Assembly: GCA_947169885.1 (NCBI GenBank)
Contig: CAMVRM010000020.1
Location: 1-50,712 of the forward strand
Direction of reading: 5' to 3'
Length of the DNA stretch: 50,712 bases
Source: an uncultured Ruminococcus sp.
GTDB taxonomy: Bacteria > Bacillota > Clostridia > Oscillospirales > Ruminococcaceae
Part shown: piece after piece, positions 39,298 to 47,441 of the stretch
How the letters are laid out: every line of letters starts with the position of its first letter
Numbering within the stretch: position 1 is the stretch's first letter
Notes under the pieces: model-generated
The model's database searches: none
Told to the model about the DNA's origin: nothing
What the model saw: only the letters and a program-made list of their open reading frames with translations
Translations under genes and position numbers: made by a program

Positions 39298-42285
39298 TTA
39301 TCCGATAGTGCCTGTTACGGCTCTGTCAGCAATGTTTCTGATGTCCCACTTGCCGTTTATCTTTGCACAAACTACCATTTCATATGTGCCCTTGTTCAGC
39401 TTAGGCGAAGTGAATGTCGTAACGTCAGCGTCAACAACTTTCTGAACTTTCCACTTGCCTGCGATCTTTACAGCAATGCCGTACTGTTCCGCACCCTTGA
39501 TAGCAGTCCAGTTCAGCACGAACCTGTTGTTCTTGACTTCAACGTTCAGTTCGGGAAGATCGGCAGGAGGATTCGGAGTAACGGTTATCGCATTCTTGAA
39601 GTTCATCACCCATTCGCCGTTGACCATGGGGATAACAGCCATTTTGTACTCGTTGCCTGCCGTCAGACCTCTTACGATCGTACCGTTGTCGGTAACTTCC
39701 TTGATAAGCTGCCACTTACCGCTCATGTAACCGCATACAGCGTACTTTTCAGCACCCTCAAACTTGTCCCAGCTGAGTGCCACGCTGTTGTCGCCGGGCT
39801 TGTATTCGAGCTTGACAGCCGATGCCGGTTTCGGGATAGTAACTTCCTTAGTGTTGGTGTAAGTCTTGCCCTCAAATTCAACAGTTGCGGTGTAAACAGT
39901 CTTGCCGTTTTCAGTCTTTGAAGTTACTTCCGCTTCAACAGTTTCGACCGAATCGCCCTTTTCGCACTCAAATGTTGCAGTGGCGTTGTTGTCCTCGTCC
40001 CATGTCCACTCGGGTTCGCCGTAGGTGTGTGCTGCGGGGATAACTTCTTCGCCTGCATCGAACTGAACGAAAAGTCCGTCATCGCAGTCTACGTAATAGT
40101 TGCCGTCAGCGTCCGTGTAATACTCATCATTGCCTGCTTCATCGCAGGTCGGGTCTTTTGCGTCAACTTTGGTCAGTTCAATTGGGTCGCATATCTCAAA
40201 TTCTGCGCAGTCATCGCCGAACTCTACTTCAGAACCCTTGCTGTAAGTTACTGTGAGTTTATCGCCTGCTTTAAGGTCGAAGATGCCGTTATACTCGTCA
40301 TACGAAGAAAAATAATACTCGCCGTTGACGTATACGCTCATAGTGCAGTAATAAGGATCGCAGGACGATCTCCACTTTATAGTACAGTCTTTTTCCATTT
40401 CCAGATCTATCTTTGAGATAGTATCAAGATGACCTGTGTTTCCGCTCTTATACACATTGCCGTCTTTCTTGAAAGTATAATCGCTGAAAGCATGGACATA
40501 GAAGTACCTGACAGTCTCACCTGTATCCTTAGTAGTCTCGTTATACGGGAAAGATTCGCCGTCTTTATTTATAACAGCAGTCTCCCCGGGTTTAAGCGTG
40601 GTCTGCGTTTCCACAGCGTTTTCGATATAGCAGAAAAGCACATCGTTATCGGTGTCATTCGTATACTGCGTGCCTGCCTTGACGAGCATAATATCAAGTT
40701 CAGAAACGTTATAATTGGCAGTAACTTCCTTGACAGTCCATGTTCCGTCGCCGTTATCTGCCGAATAATAGCCGTCGGGGATAATTATGTTTCCATTTTT
40801 GCTTGGGTCAAAGTTGAAAGTGCCGCCTGTGATATTCGTTTTATTGAAAATGCAGTCACTGCCGGTGAACGTGCCGCCTTTGATATACGAATTTGTAAAA
40901 TCGCACTTGTCACCGCTGAACGTGCCGCCGATTATCTGACTGCGAACAAAACGGCATTCACTGCAACTGAACGTACCGCCGTTTATCGCAGATTTTCTTG
41001 CATATACACCGTATCCGATATCACCGCCGTTTACGATCAGCGTACCTCCGTTGTCCGCATAAATAAAGTCACTGCTGATCTCTCCGCTGTCGATCGTCAG
41101 CCTGCCGTTAGTATCAGCATCAAGAACCACACAGTTGACATTATCCTTGATAGTCAGTTCACCATATGAATAAATAAACATCGCATCGACAGGACAATCA
41201 AACACAACAGAAGTACCCTCTTTGATGTCGATAAAAGGCTCTAAGCAGGTAAGTTCCAGTTTGCCCGTTATATAAGTGTTCTTGGTGAACAACAAATCCA
41301 TGTCTATCTTTTCGGACACGTTGATATAAGCCATTTCGCCGTCAGGCTTGGTGTACATATCGTTATTCAGATATTCTTCCATATCCTCGGTAGAGTTTAT
41401 CTGATATGGGTCTTCCTTTGTGCCCAAACCTTTCAGGTAAGCGCTCTCAACTGTCCATGTACCGTTATTTTCAGTGACTTTGCAGCCGTTGGGGATAATT
41501 ATATTTTCATTTTTGCTTGGGTCAAAGTTGAAAGTACCGCCCCAAATAGTCGTATTTACGAAAATGCAGTCACTGCCGGTGAACGTGCCGCCTTTGATAT
41601 ACGAATTTGTAAAATCGCACTTGTCACCGCTGAACGTGCCGCCGATTATCTGACTGCGAACAAAACGGCATTCACTGCAACTGAACGTACCGCCGTTTAT
41701 CGCAGATTTTCTTGCATATACACCGTATCCGATATCACCGCCGTTTACGATCAGCGTACCTCCGTTGTCCGCATAAATAAAGTCACTGCTGATCTCTCCG
41801 CTGTCGATCGTCAGCCTGCCGTTAGTATCAGCATCAAGAACCACACAGTTGACATTATCCTTGATAGTCAGTTCACCATATGAATAAATAAACATCGCAT
41901 CGACAGGACAATCAAACACAACAGAAGTACCCTCTTTGATGTCAATAAAAGGCTCTAAGCAGGTAAGTTCCAGTTCGCCCGTTACATAGGTGTTTTTACC
42001 GAATGCGAGATCGCAGTCTATCTTTGCGGATACGTTGATAAAAGCCATATCGTCGTCAGGCTTAGTGTACATATCGTTATTCAGATATTCTTTCATATCC
42101 TCGGTGGAGTTTATCTGATATGGGTCGTTCCATGTGCCGGTGCCTGAAAGCATTCCCTCAGCACCTGCTGTAATAGCCGTCTTAGCGAAAATATTGCCCA
42201 CGAAAGTATTTGCAGGCACAGCACCTGCAACTGTCAGAACTGCAAGTGTTCCTGCGAGGGTGCGCTTCATGATGTTCTTTGCCAT
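39298..42285 (-). CDS. Secreted beta-helix surface protein with C-terminal Fn3-like pair (paralogue of 21125-26830)
   Basis: 995 residues: a signal peptide almost the same as that of the larger paralogue, then two blocks opening with DPYQINSTEDM (near residues 50 and 290), each with rungs ending GGTF (KSAINGGTFSCSE, IIGGTFSGDK) typical of a right-handed beta-helix. A duplicated segment of 238 residues contains 128 codons that are identical at the DNA level. Residues ~560-815 hold the HTYGEPEWTWDEDNNA-type modules, and ~820-995 the two Fn3-like units (AVCGYMSGKWQL, YGIAVKIAGKWKVQ, KINGKWDIRN). No catalytic motif; surface adhesion or fibre binding is most likely. Own promoter and terminator. 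Confidence 0.8.
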   Translation of the reverse strand: MAKNIMKRTLAGTLAVLTVAGAVPANTFVGNIFAKTAITAGAEGMLSGTGTWNDPYQINSTEDMKEYLNNDMYTKPDDDMAFINVSAKIDCDLAFGKNTYVTGELELTCLEPFIDIKEGTSVVFDCPVDAMFIYSYGELTIKDNVNCVVLDADTNGRLTIDSGEISSDFIYADNGGTLIVNGGDIGYGVYARKSAINGGTFSCSECRFVRSQIIGGTFSGDKCDFTNSYIKGGTFTGSDCIFVNTTIWGGTFNFDPSKNENIIIPNGCKVTENNGTWTVESAYLKGLGTKEDPYQINSTEDMEEYLNNDMYTKPDGEMAYINVSEKIDMDLLFTKNTYITGKLELTCLEPFIDIKEGTSVVFDCPVDAMFIYSYGELTIKDNVNCVVLDADTNGRLTIDSGEISSDFIYADNGGTLIVNGGDIGYGVYARKSAINGGTFSCSECRFVRSQIIGGTFSGDKCDFTNSYIKGGTFTGSDCIFNKTNITGGTFNFDPSKNGNIIIPDGYYSADNGDGTWTVKEVTANYNVSELDIMLVKAGTQYTNDTDNDVLFCYIENAVETQTTLKPGETAVINKDGESFPYNETTKDTGETVRYFYVHAFSDYTFKKDGNVYKSGNTGHLDTISKIDLEMEKDCTIKWRSSCDPYYCTMSVYVNGEYYFSSYDEYNGIFDLKAGDKLTVTYSKGSEVEFGDDCAEFEICDPIELTKVDAKDPTCDEAGNDEYYTDADGNYYVDCDDGLFVQFDAGEEVIPAAHTYGEPEWTWDEDNNATATFECEKGDSVETVEAEVTSKTENGKTVYTATVEFEGKTYTNTKEVTIPKPASAVKLEYKPGDNSVALSWDKFEGAEKYAVCGYMSGKWQLIKEVTDNGTIVRGLTAGNEYKMAVIPMVNGEWVMNFKNAITVTPNPPADLPELNVEVKNNRFVLNWTAIKGAEQYGIAVKIAGKWKVQKVVDADVTTFTSPKLNKGTYEMVVCAKINGKWDIRNIADRAVTGTIG

Positions 42286-42400
42286 TTGTGTTCCTCCTTA
42301 AATCATTCAAGCATATCACCGATGAACAGGATATGTAAGCTGTCAACATTTTTTATTCAGCTGTGAATTTGCATTATTTTTATTCACAACTTTGTTAAAC

Positions 42401-42429
42401 AGTATAACACAAATAACAACAAATGTCAA
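42401..42429 (-). promoter_or_regulatory. Promoter of the second beta-helix gene
   Basis: Minus-strand TTGACA (42424-42429), 17-bp spacer, TATACT (42401-42406). The ~110-nt leader is AT-rich and contains TGTGAAT...ATTCACA (42363-42388). Confidence 0.8.
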
Positions 42430-42501
42430 GTATCGGCAAGCATATTCAGAAAATATAACAAACAGTTTATTTCGATTATGTAACATATAACTATTTTTGC
42501 G

Positions 42502-42528
42502 AAAAAAAAAGCGGAGGCGAACCTCCGC
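42502..42528 (-). terminator. Terminator of the HPr-like gene
   Basis: GCGGAGG pairs with CCTCCGC around a GTTCG-type loop, followed by nine U residues on the minus strand. Confidence 0.9.
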
Positions 42529-42555
42529 ACGGTCGTTATTCATATCAGAAAAAAA

Positions 42556-42786
42556 TCACTCTACGATGAAGTCCTTGATCTTATCGAAGAAGTCGCCTAC
42601 GTCATCGGTGTGAGCAACGAGCTGGATGCTGTTAGCGAGGTCTAAGCTGAATATACCCATAATAGACTTAGCGTCAACGGCATATCTGCCCGAAACGAGG
42701 TCAACGTCAAAATCGTACATCATAACGATGCTTACGAATTCCTTTACTGCTGCGATAGAATTAAGATTGATCTTAGTCTTTTTCAT
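42556..42786 (-). CDS. HPr-like protein lacking the phosphotransfer histidine (Crh-like)
   Basis: 76 residues with the HPr fold pattern. The regulatory-serine region is clear (DAKSIMGIFSLDL, S41, equivalent to Ser46). The active-site loop that normally reads GxHARPA is replaced by LNSIAAV, so there is no His15. Phosphoryl transfer to sugars is therefore not expected. By analogy with Bacillus Crh it may act through Ser phosphorylation as a CcpA corepressor, which would tie in with the cre-like sites upstream of GH30 and the AraC operon. Start chosen at the ATG with GGAGGT 7 nt upstream; an in-frame ATG 15 bp earlier lies upstream of that RBS. Confidence 0.82.
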   Translation of the reverse strand: MKKTKINLNSIAAVKEFVSIVMMYDFDVDLVSGRYAVDAKSIMGIFSLDLANSIQLVAHTDDVGDFFDKIKDFIVE

Positions 42787-42855
42787 TCTTATTACCTCCA
42801 TAAAAACAATTATCGGTGTTAGGTTTTATATTTTTTTATCCGCCCTACAATTATT

Positions 42856-42883
42856 ATTATAATCTTTTTTCGGGATTTGTCAA
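42856..42883 (-). promoter_or_regulatory. Promoter of the HPr-like gene
   Basis: Minus-strand TTGACA (42878-42883), 16-bp spacer, TATAAT (42856-42861). Confidence 0.8.
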
Positions 42884-42891
42884 GGGTCGAG

Positions 42892-42920
42892 TTGCAATTT
42901 CTCCTAAAATATAGTATAAT
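42892..42920 (+). promoter_or_regulatory. Plus-strand promoter with no gene for 640 bp
   Basis: TTGCAA (42892-42897), 17-bp spacer, TATAAT (42915-42920), directed into the structured repeat at 43021-43482 and then mtaB. Either a long-leader mtaB promoter or the promoter of a non-coding transcript. Confidence 0.6.
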
Positions 42921-43020
42921 GGACAATAGGGGGCTGTGGTATTGTGCGAAATGTACAAATATGATTATTGAATTTTATGCAATAGACACAAGCCGTTCAC
43001 AATGTCAACAGCAAACAAAA

Positions 43021-43482
43021 AATAAGAAATAAGAAAGAACTGACGTTAAACCGCACATTAGTTCAAAACAAATGAAGTGTGAGCGCCAGAGGATAAAAAG
43101 TTTTAGGAAAGGAAGTCCAGAGGGGATAACCCTTTTTCAAAAGGGTTTCCCCTTTGGTGGGAGTTTGAGGGCAAAGTCCTCATTCGCACCAAGGGTGCGA
43201 TAGAAAGAAGGGCGCAAAACAAAATAAAGAATAAGCGTACAAACGTACCCTACAAGCCATAAAATCGGCATTCCAAAACCCACTATCAAAAGCAATCAAA
43301 CTGAAATAAAACCTCCATATCGGGTAGAAGCACCAAAATGCCGATTTTAATTTTTCGGAACAGCGAAAGCGATTTCCGAAAAAGAACCCAATGGTCGCAA
43401 GACCATAACCCAAATGTCCGAACAGGACATTAACCCCAAACGAACGATAAGTTCGTTAACCTCCCAATGTCCAAAGAACATT
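43021..43482 (+). repeat. Structured dispersed repeat, copy 2, with a 3' array of four hairpins
   Basis: Same block order as the copies at 10857 and 46831. Stem TCGCACC-AAG-GGTGCGA (43184-43200) has an A-T pair where the other copies have C-G. The 3' end carries hairpins at 43391-43406 (GCAA loop), 43414-43430, 43440-43456 and 43466-43482, joined by AACCC-type linkers. Frames through it are not shared with the other copies. It ends about 80 bp before mtaB. Confidence 0.75.
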
Positions 43483-43561
43483 AGCAGTAAACAGTAAACA
43501 GCAGTTTGTACAGACTACAACATGATATAGAAAATCAAAATTATTTAAAGGGTGAAGAAAC

Positions 43562-44857
43562 ATGAAGATATATTTTGCATCGTTCGGCTGTAAGGTCAAC
43601 AGATATGAGACTGACGTTATGGCGCAGGAATTTGAAAAGATCGGCGGTGAAAAAATCTCCTCCCCCGAGGGGTGCGATGTCTGCGTCATAAACAGCTGTA
43701 CAGTTACCGCAAACGCCGACGCTGACCTGCAAAAATTTATCCGCAGTGTAAAACGCAGAACGCCCGAATGCGTTATCGCTCTGACAGGGTGCTTCGCACA
43801 GGCTTTCCCCGAAAAAGCCGCCGAACTCGGTGCGGATATTATCACGGGTTCGGGCAAAAAAACTTCCCTGCCCCAGCTTGTGCAGGATTTTTTCCTCACA
43901 AAAAATAAGGTCTGCGAAGTCGGCATCGTACCCCGTGAATTTGAACCTATGAGCCTTTCTCACGGAAGCGGAACAAGGGCTTTTATCAAGATACAGGACG
44001 GCTGTGATATGTTCTGCACCTACTGCATCATACCTTTCGCAAGAGGTCATATCCGCTCAAAACCCCTCGATGACCTGCGCCGTGAAGCGGAAAATTTAGT
44101 CCGTGCAGGACACCGTGAACTTGTGCTGACAGGCATAAACATCTGTTGTTACGGACGTGAAAACAGACTCAGACTTGTTGATGCGATAGAGACTGTCTGT
44201 GCGGTCAAGGGGGACTTCCGTGTGCGGCTGGGTTCGATAGAGCCTGAAATGATCTCAGATGAGGACATCGCACGCCTTAAAGCACTGGACAAGCTGTGCC
44301 CTCAGTTCCACTTGTCGCTCCAAAGCGGCTGTGACAGGGTGCTTTCGGCTATGAACCGCCACTATGACACCGCACTTTTTACCGAACTTGTACGCAAACT
44401 GCGGACGGCTTTCCCTGACTGCGCCATTACTACCGACATCATGGCAGGCTTTCCCACAGAAACGGAACAAGAACATATCATTTCTATGGATTATATCGGA
44501 AAGATAGGCTTTGCTAAGGCGCACGTTTTCCCCTACTCCGAACGAAGCGGAACAAAAGCCGCAGAAATGAACGGCAGACTTGACAGCACCGTTAAAAACC
44601 GCCGTGCAAGAGAACTTATCTCGGCGGCTCGTCAGTCGGCGCTCGAATATAACAGAAAATTTGTCGGCAGGACTGTCGAAGTGCTTTTTGAACGTGAGAC
44701 TGAGGGCAAGCCCCACGCAGGTCATTCGAGAGAATATCACCTTGTTAAAGTTCCTAACAACGGCGAAGCAAGCTGGCACAAGATTATGAAGCGTGTGAGG
44801 ATAACCGAGGCTTATGCCGAATATCTAGTCGGCGTTGATGCAGACGGTCGGCGTTGA
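43562..44857 (+). CDS. mtaB: tRNA threonylcarbamoyladenosine (t6A37) methylthiotransferase MtaB
   Basis: Radical-SAM enzyme that adds a methylthio group to t6A at position 37 of ANN-decoding tRNAs. 431 residues: UPF0004 domain with auxiliary-cluster cysteines C10 (FGCKVNRYE), C46 and C77; radical SAM cluster C148-x3-C152-x2-C155 (DGCDMFCTYCIIPFARG); C-terminal TRAM region ~365-428. GCKVNxYE separates MtaB from the MiaB and RimO families. The RBS is weak (GGGTGAAG). The stop codon is formed inside a 19-bp tandem repeat (44829-44906), so the last few residues (VDADGRR) are repeat-encoded. Confidence 0.95.
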   Translation: MKIYFASFGCKVNRYETDVMAQEFEKIGGEKISSPEGCDVCVINSCTVTANADADLQKFIRSVKRRTPECVIALTGCFAQAFPEKAAELGADIITGSGKKTSLPQLVQDFFLTKNKVCEVGIVPREFEPMSLSHGSGTRAFIKIQDGCDMFCTYCIIPFARGHIRSKPLDDLRREAENLVRAGHRELVLTGINICCYGRENRLRLVDAIETVCAVKGDFRVRLGSIEPEMISDEDIARLKALDKLCPQFHLSLQSGCDRVLSAMNRHYDTALFTELVRKLRTAFPDCAITTDIMAGFPTETEQEHIISMDYIGKIGFAKAHVFPYSERSGTKAAEMNGRLDSTVKNRRARELISAARQSALEYNRKFVGRTVEVLFERETEGKPHAGHSREYHLVKVPNNGEASWHKIMKRVRITEAYAEYLVGVDADGRR

Positions 44858-44906
44858 TGCAGACGGTCGGCGTAGACGCAGACGGTAGGCGTTGATGCTG
44901 ACGGCT
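44829..44906 (+). repeat. Four-copy 19-bp tandem repeat across the mtaB stop
   Basis: Units GGCGTTGATGCAGACGGTC, identical, then GGCGTAGACGCAGACGGTA and GGCGTTGATGCTGACGGCT. Because 19 is not a multiple of three, each unit shifts the frame; the mtaB stop falls in unit 2. Confidence 0.85.
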
Positions 44907-44978
44907 GAACATTTTTCACAAATATATCGCGGCACAATTGTGATAACATACAATTTTTTACATTTTTCGTGTCAGCTG

Positions 44979-45007
44979 ATGACAAGCCTGAAAAAATAGG
45001 CTATAAT
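44979..45007 (+). promoter_or_regulatory. Promoter of the MATE-ATPase gene
   Basis: -35 ATGACA (44979-44984), 17-bp spacer, -10 TATAAT (45002-45007). Confidence 0.75.
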
Positions 45008-45063
45008 AGTATATAAGACAAATTTTGTCTGTTTTAAATATAATCAGGAAAAGTGGTTTAGAT

Positions 45064-46809
45064 ATGATAAAAAGACTATTCAAGCAAATGCTCGTCACGC
45101 AGATACTTTCGGCTATGACCGTCACGCTCTGTATGCTTATCGACAGCATCATGATAGGGCGTTTTCTCGGGCTTGACTGCATGAGCGCTTACGGCTATTC
45201 AACGCCTGTCCTGCTGGTGTTTGCGGCAGTCGGGAGCATGATCTCCGCAGGCATTCAGGTCATGTGCGGTCGAACTATGGGCATAGGCGACAAGGAGGGC
45301 ACTAACGCCTGTTACACCGTTTCGATCGTGCTGACTGCGGCTTTTGCACTGGTCGGCATGGCGGCGGTGCTGACATTCACAAACCCTCTCTGCACGCTTC
45401 TGGGCGCAGGCGAGAACACACCCGACAATGTTGTTTTCGGGCTGACGAAAGACTATCTCCGAGGGTTCATAATCGGTGCGCCCGCATTCATGGCGGCACA
45501 GATAATGGTACCTTATATGCAGATGTCGGGGAGTAGGACACGGCTTGTTGCGGCGGTCATCGCCATGACGATAGGTGATGTTGCGCTGGACGTTCTCAAC
45601 GTGTTCGTGTTCAAGTGGGGCACGTTCGGAATGGGGCTTGCAAGTTCGCTGAGCTACTACATCGCATTCGTGATAGGCGTGGGCTATTTCTTCAAGAAGT
45701 CCTGCATATTCAAGCTCAGACCCAAGCTTATCAAAGCCCCCACCTGTTTACAGCTCCTCAAAGACGGCATACCCACGCTGATAAATCAGGTGAGCCTTGT
45801 TCTGCTGATACTGCTTCTCAACCAACTGCTGACAAACCTTGACGGAAGCAGAGCGGTTGCGGCTTACTCGGTCATTTCGACAGTCGGCAACATCTGCTAT
45901 TCGTTCAGTTCGGGCATAGCGTCGGTCGCACTGACACTTTCTTCCATATTCCACGCCGACGAGGACAAGCAGTCGCTTCTGGAACTGGTGAAAGTCATGC
46001 TGTTCTATTCGATAGCGATATGTGCTGTCGTGACGCTTGTCATTATTCTCGCATCAAAGCCGCTTGTCATGCTGTTCATTCAGGATCTTTCGGCGGTGAG
46101 CATGGCGAAGCTGGGCTTAAAGCTGTTTGTTCTGTCGCTCGTTCCGTGTTCGCTGAACACCACGCTGAAAAACTACTATCAGGGCATAGGGCGTGTAAAG
46201 TTATCCATGTCAATATCGGTCATGCAGAACTTTGCCTTAACGATACTGAGTGCATTTATCATCAGCCGTTTTCTCGGGGTAACGGGAGTATGGCTGGGGT
46301 TTGTCTCGGGGGAAAGTCTGACCTTTATCATCATCTGCGTTTTCATCTGCATGAAGCAGAAAGACCGTTTAAGCACAAGCACCTTTGCATTCATTCCGCC
46401 GGGATTCGGGACGGACAGCAAGGACTGTTTTGACCTTTCGATAACCTGTCAGGAAGATGTTGTCAAGACCTCGGAAGAAGCGGCGGCGTTCTGTATAAGC
46501 CGAGGCTTACCGAAGCGGACGTGCAATCTGCTTGCGCTTGCGATAGAGGAGATGTCGAACAACATAATCCACTACGGATTTGAGGACGGAAAAGCGCACA
46601 GCATAGACATACGAATCATAGTATGTGAAGACAAGACGCAGTTACGAATAAGGGACAACTGCAAGAGTTTCGATCCTGTGAAGTATCTGAAACTGCACAG
46701 CAGTGATGATCCGGTAGCGCACATAGGCATCAAAATGGTAATGAAGCTTGTAAAAGAAGCGAACTATGTAAACTCGCTAGGCTTGAACGATTTAAGATTA
46801 ACGCTATAA
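45064..46809 (+). CDS. MATE-family transporter fused to an RsbW-like HATPase domain
   Basis: 581 residues. Residues ~1-440 form a twelve-helix MATE/MurJ-like transporter (IDSIMIGRFLGLDCMSAYGY near the start). A soluble cytoplasmic domain ~455-581 matches the anti-sigma-factor serine-kinase/HATPase fold: N-box EEMSNNIIHYGF with E496 and N500, then RDNCKSFDP where the usual DxG glycine is Cys, and HIGIKMVMKLV as the G2-like turn. ATP binding looks plausible, kinase activity uncertain. The fusion could gate transport by nucleotide or by partner proteins (inference). I start at the ATG at 45064; an upstream in-frame TTG has no RBS, though the RBS here (AGGAAAAG) is also weak. Confidence 0.85.
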   Translation: MIKRLFKQMLVTQILSAMTVTLCMLIDSIMIGRFLGLDCMSAYGYSTPVLLVFAAVGSMISAGIQVMCGRTMGIGDKEGTNACYTVSIVLTAAFALVGMAAVLTFTNPLCTLLGAGENTPDNVVFGLTKDYLRGFIIGAPAFMAAQIMVPYMQMSGSRTRLVAAVIAMTIGDVALDVLNVFVFKWGTFGMGLASSLSYYIAFVIGVGYFFKKSCIFKLRPKLIKAPTCLQLLKDGIPTLINQVSLVLLILLLNQLLTNLDGSRAVAAYSVISTVGNICYSFSSGIASVALTLSSIFHADEDKQSLLELVKVMLFYSIAICAVVTLVIILASKPLVMLFIQDLSAVSMAKLGLKLFVLSLVPCSLNTTLKNYYQGIGRVKLSMSISVMQNFALTILSAFIISRFLGVTGVWLGFVSGESLTFIIICVFICMKQKDRLSTSTFAFIPPGFGTDSKDCFDLSITCQEDVVKTSEEAAAFCISRGLPKRTCNLLALAIEEMSNNIIHYGFEDGKAHSIDIRIIVCEDKTQLRIRDNCKSFDPVKYLKLHSSDDPVAHIGIKMVMKLVKEANYVNSLGLNDLRLTL

Positions 46810-46830
46810 TAAATCAGAAATGAGAGAGCG

Positions 46831-47250
46831 AGATAAGAAATAAGAGATAAGAAATAAGAAAGAACTGACGTGAACCGAAAAGTCCGAACAAAAGAACCGT
46901 GAGCGCCAGAGATTCAAAAGTTTTAGGAAAGGGAGTCCAGAGGGAATAACCCTTTTTCAAAAGGGTTTTCCCTTTGGTGGGAGTTTGAGGGCAAAGTCCT
47001 CATTCGCCCCACGGGGGCGATAGAAAGAAGGGCGCAAGACAAAAGCAGTCCAAAGCGCTCAAACGTCCCCCACAAGTCAAAAATCGGCATACCAAAACAC
47101 ACTAACAAAAGCAATCGGCATTAAGGTACACTTCAAACGAGGGTAGAAGCACCAAAATGCCGATTTTTATTTTTCGGAACAGCGAAAGCGCATTCCGAAA
47201 AAAGACCCCAATGGTCGCAAGACCATAACCCAAATGTCCGAACAGGACAT
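46831..47250 (+). repeat. Structured dispersed repeat, copy 3
   Basis: Begins in a TAAGAGA/TAAGAAA heptanucleotide array (46831-46861), then the same block order as copies 1 and 2. Stem TCGCCCC-ACG-GGGGCGA at 47004-47020; the paired AAATCGGCAT and ATGCCGATTT strings are ~75 bp apart; two of the four 3' hairpins remain (47211-47226, 47234-47250). It follows the MATE-ATPase gene in the same orientation. Confidence 0.75.
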
Positions 47251-47357
47251 AAGGCAACAGACGAAAAGGACATTACACCTCCAATTGTCACAAGCCCATT
47301 TCCAACCGACAAATAACACAAATTTAAGTTAAATATTAAAAAAATTACAATCAGCGG

Positions 47358-47386
47358 TTGACTTTGTGAATAATCTATGATATAAT
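47358..47386 (+). promoter_or_regulatory. Promoter of the diguanylate cyclase gene
   Basis: TTGACT (47358-47363), 17-bp spacer, TATAAT (47381-47386). Confidence 0.85.
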
Positions 47387-47441
47387 ATACAAAATACAAA
47401 CATTCAGAAACACAATAAAAAGCAAAAGAGGAGGCAGGCTC

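Noticed and set aside
42343-42543. Frame of 66 codons on the minus strand between the second beta-helix gene and the HPr-like gene
   Set aside because: It covers the HPr terminator and the beta-helix promoter, with no RBS.
43180-43413. Open frame of 77 codons inside the structured repeat (and similar frames at 10843-11109, 46923-47114 and 47133-47399)
   Set aside because: The copies use different frames, indels are not multiples of three and no RBS fits; the conserved signal is structure, not protein.
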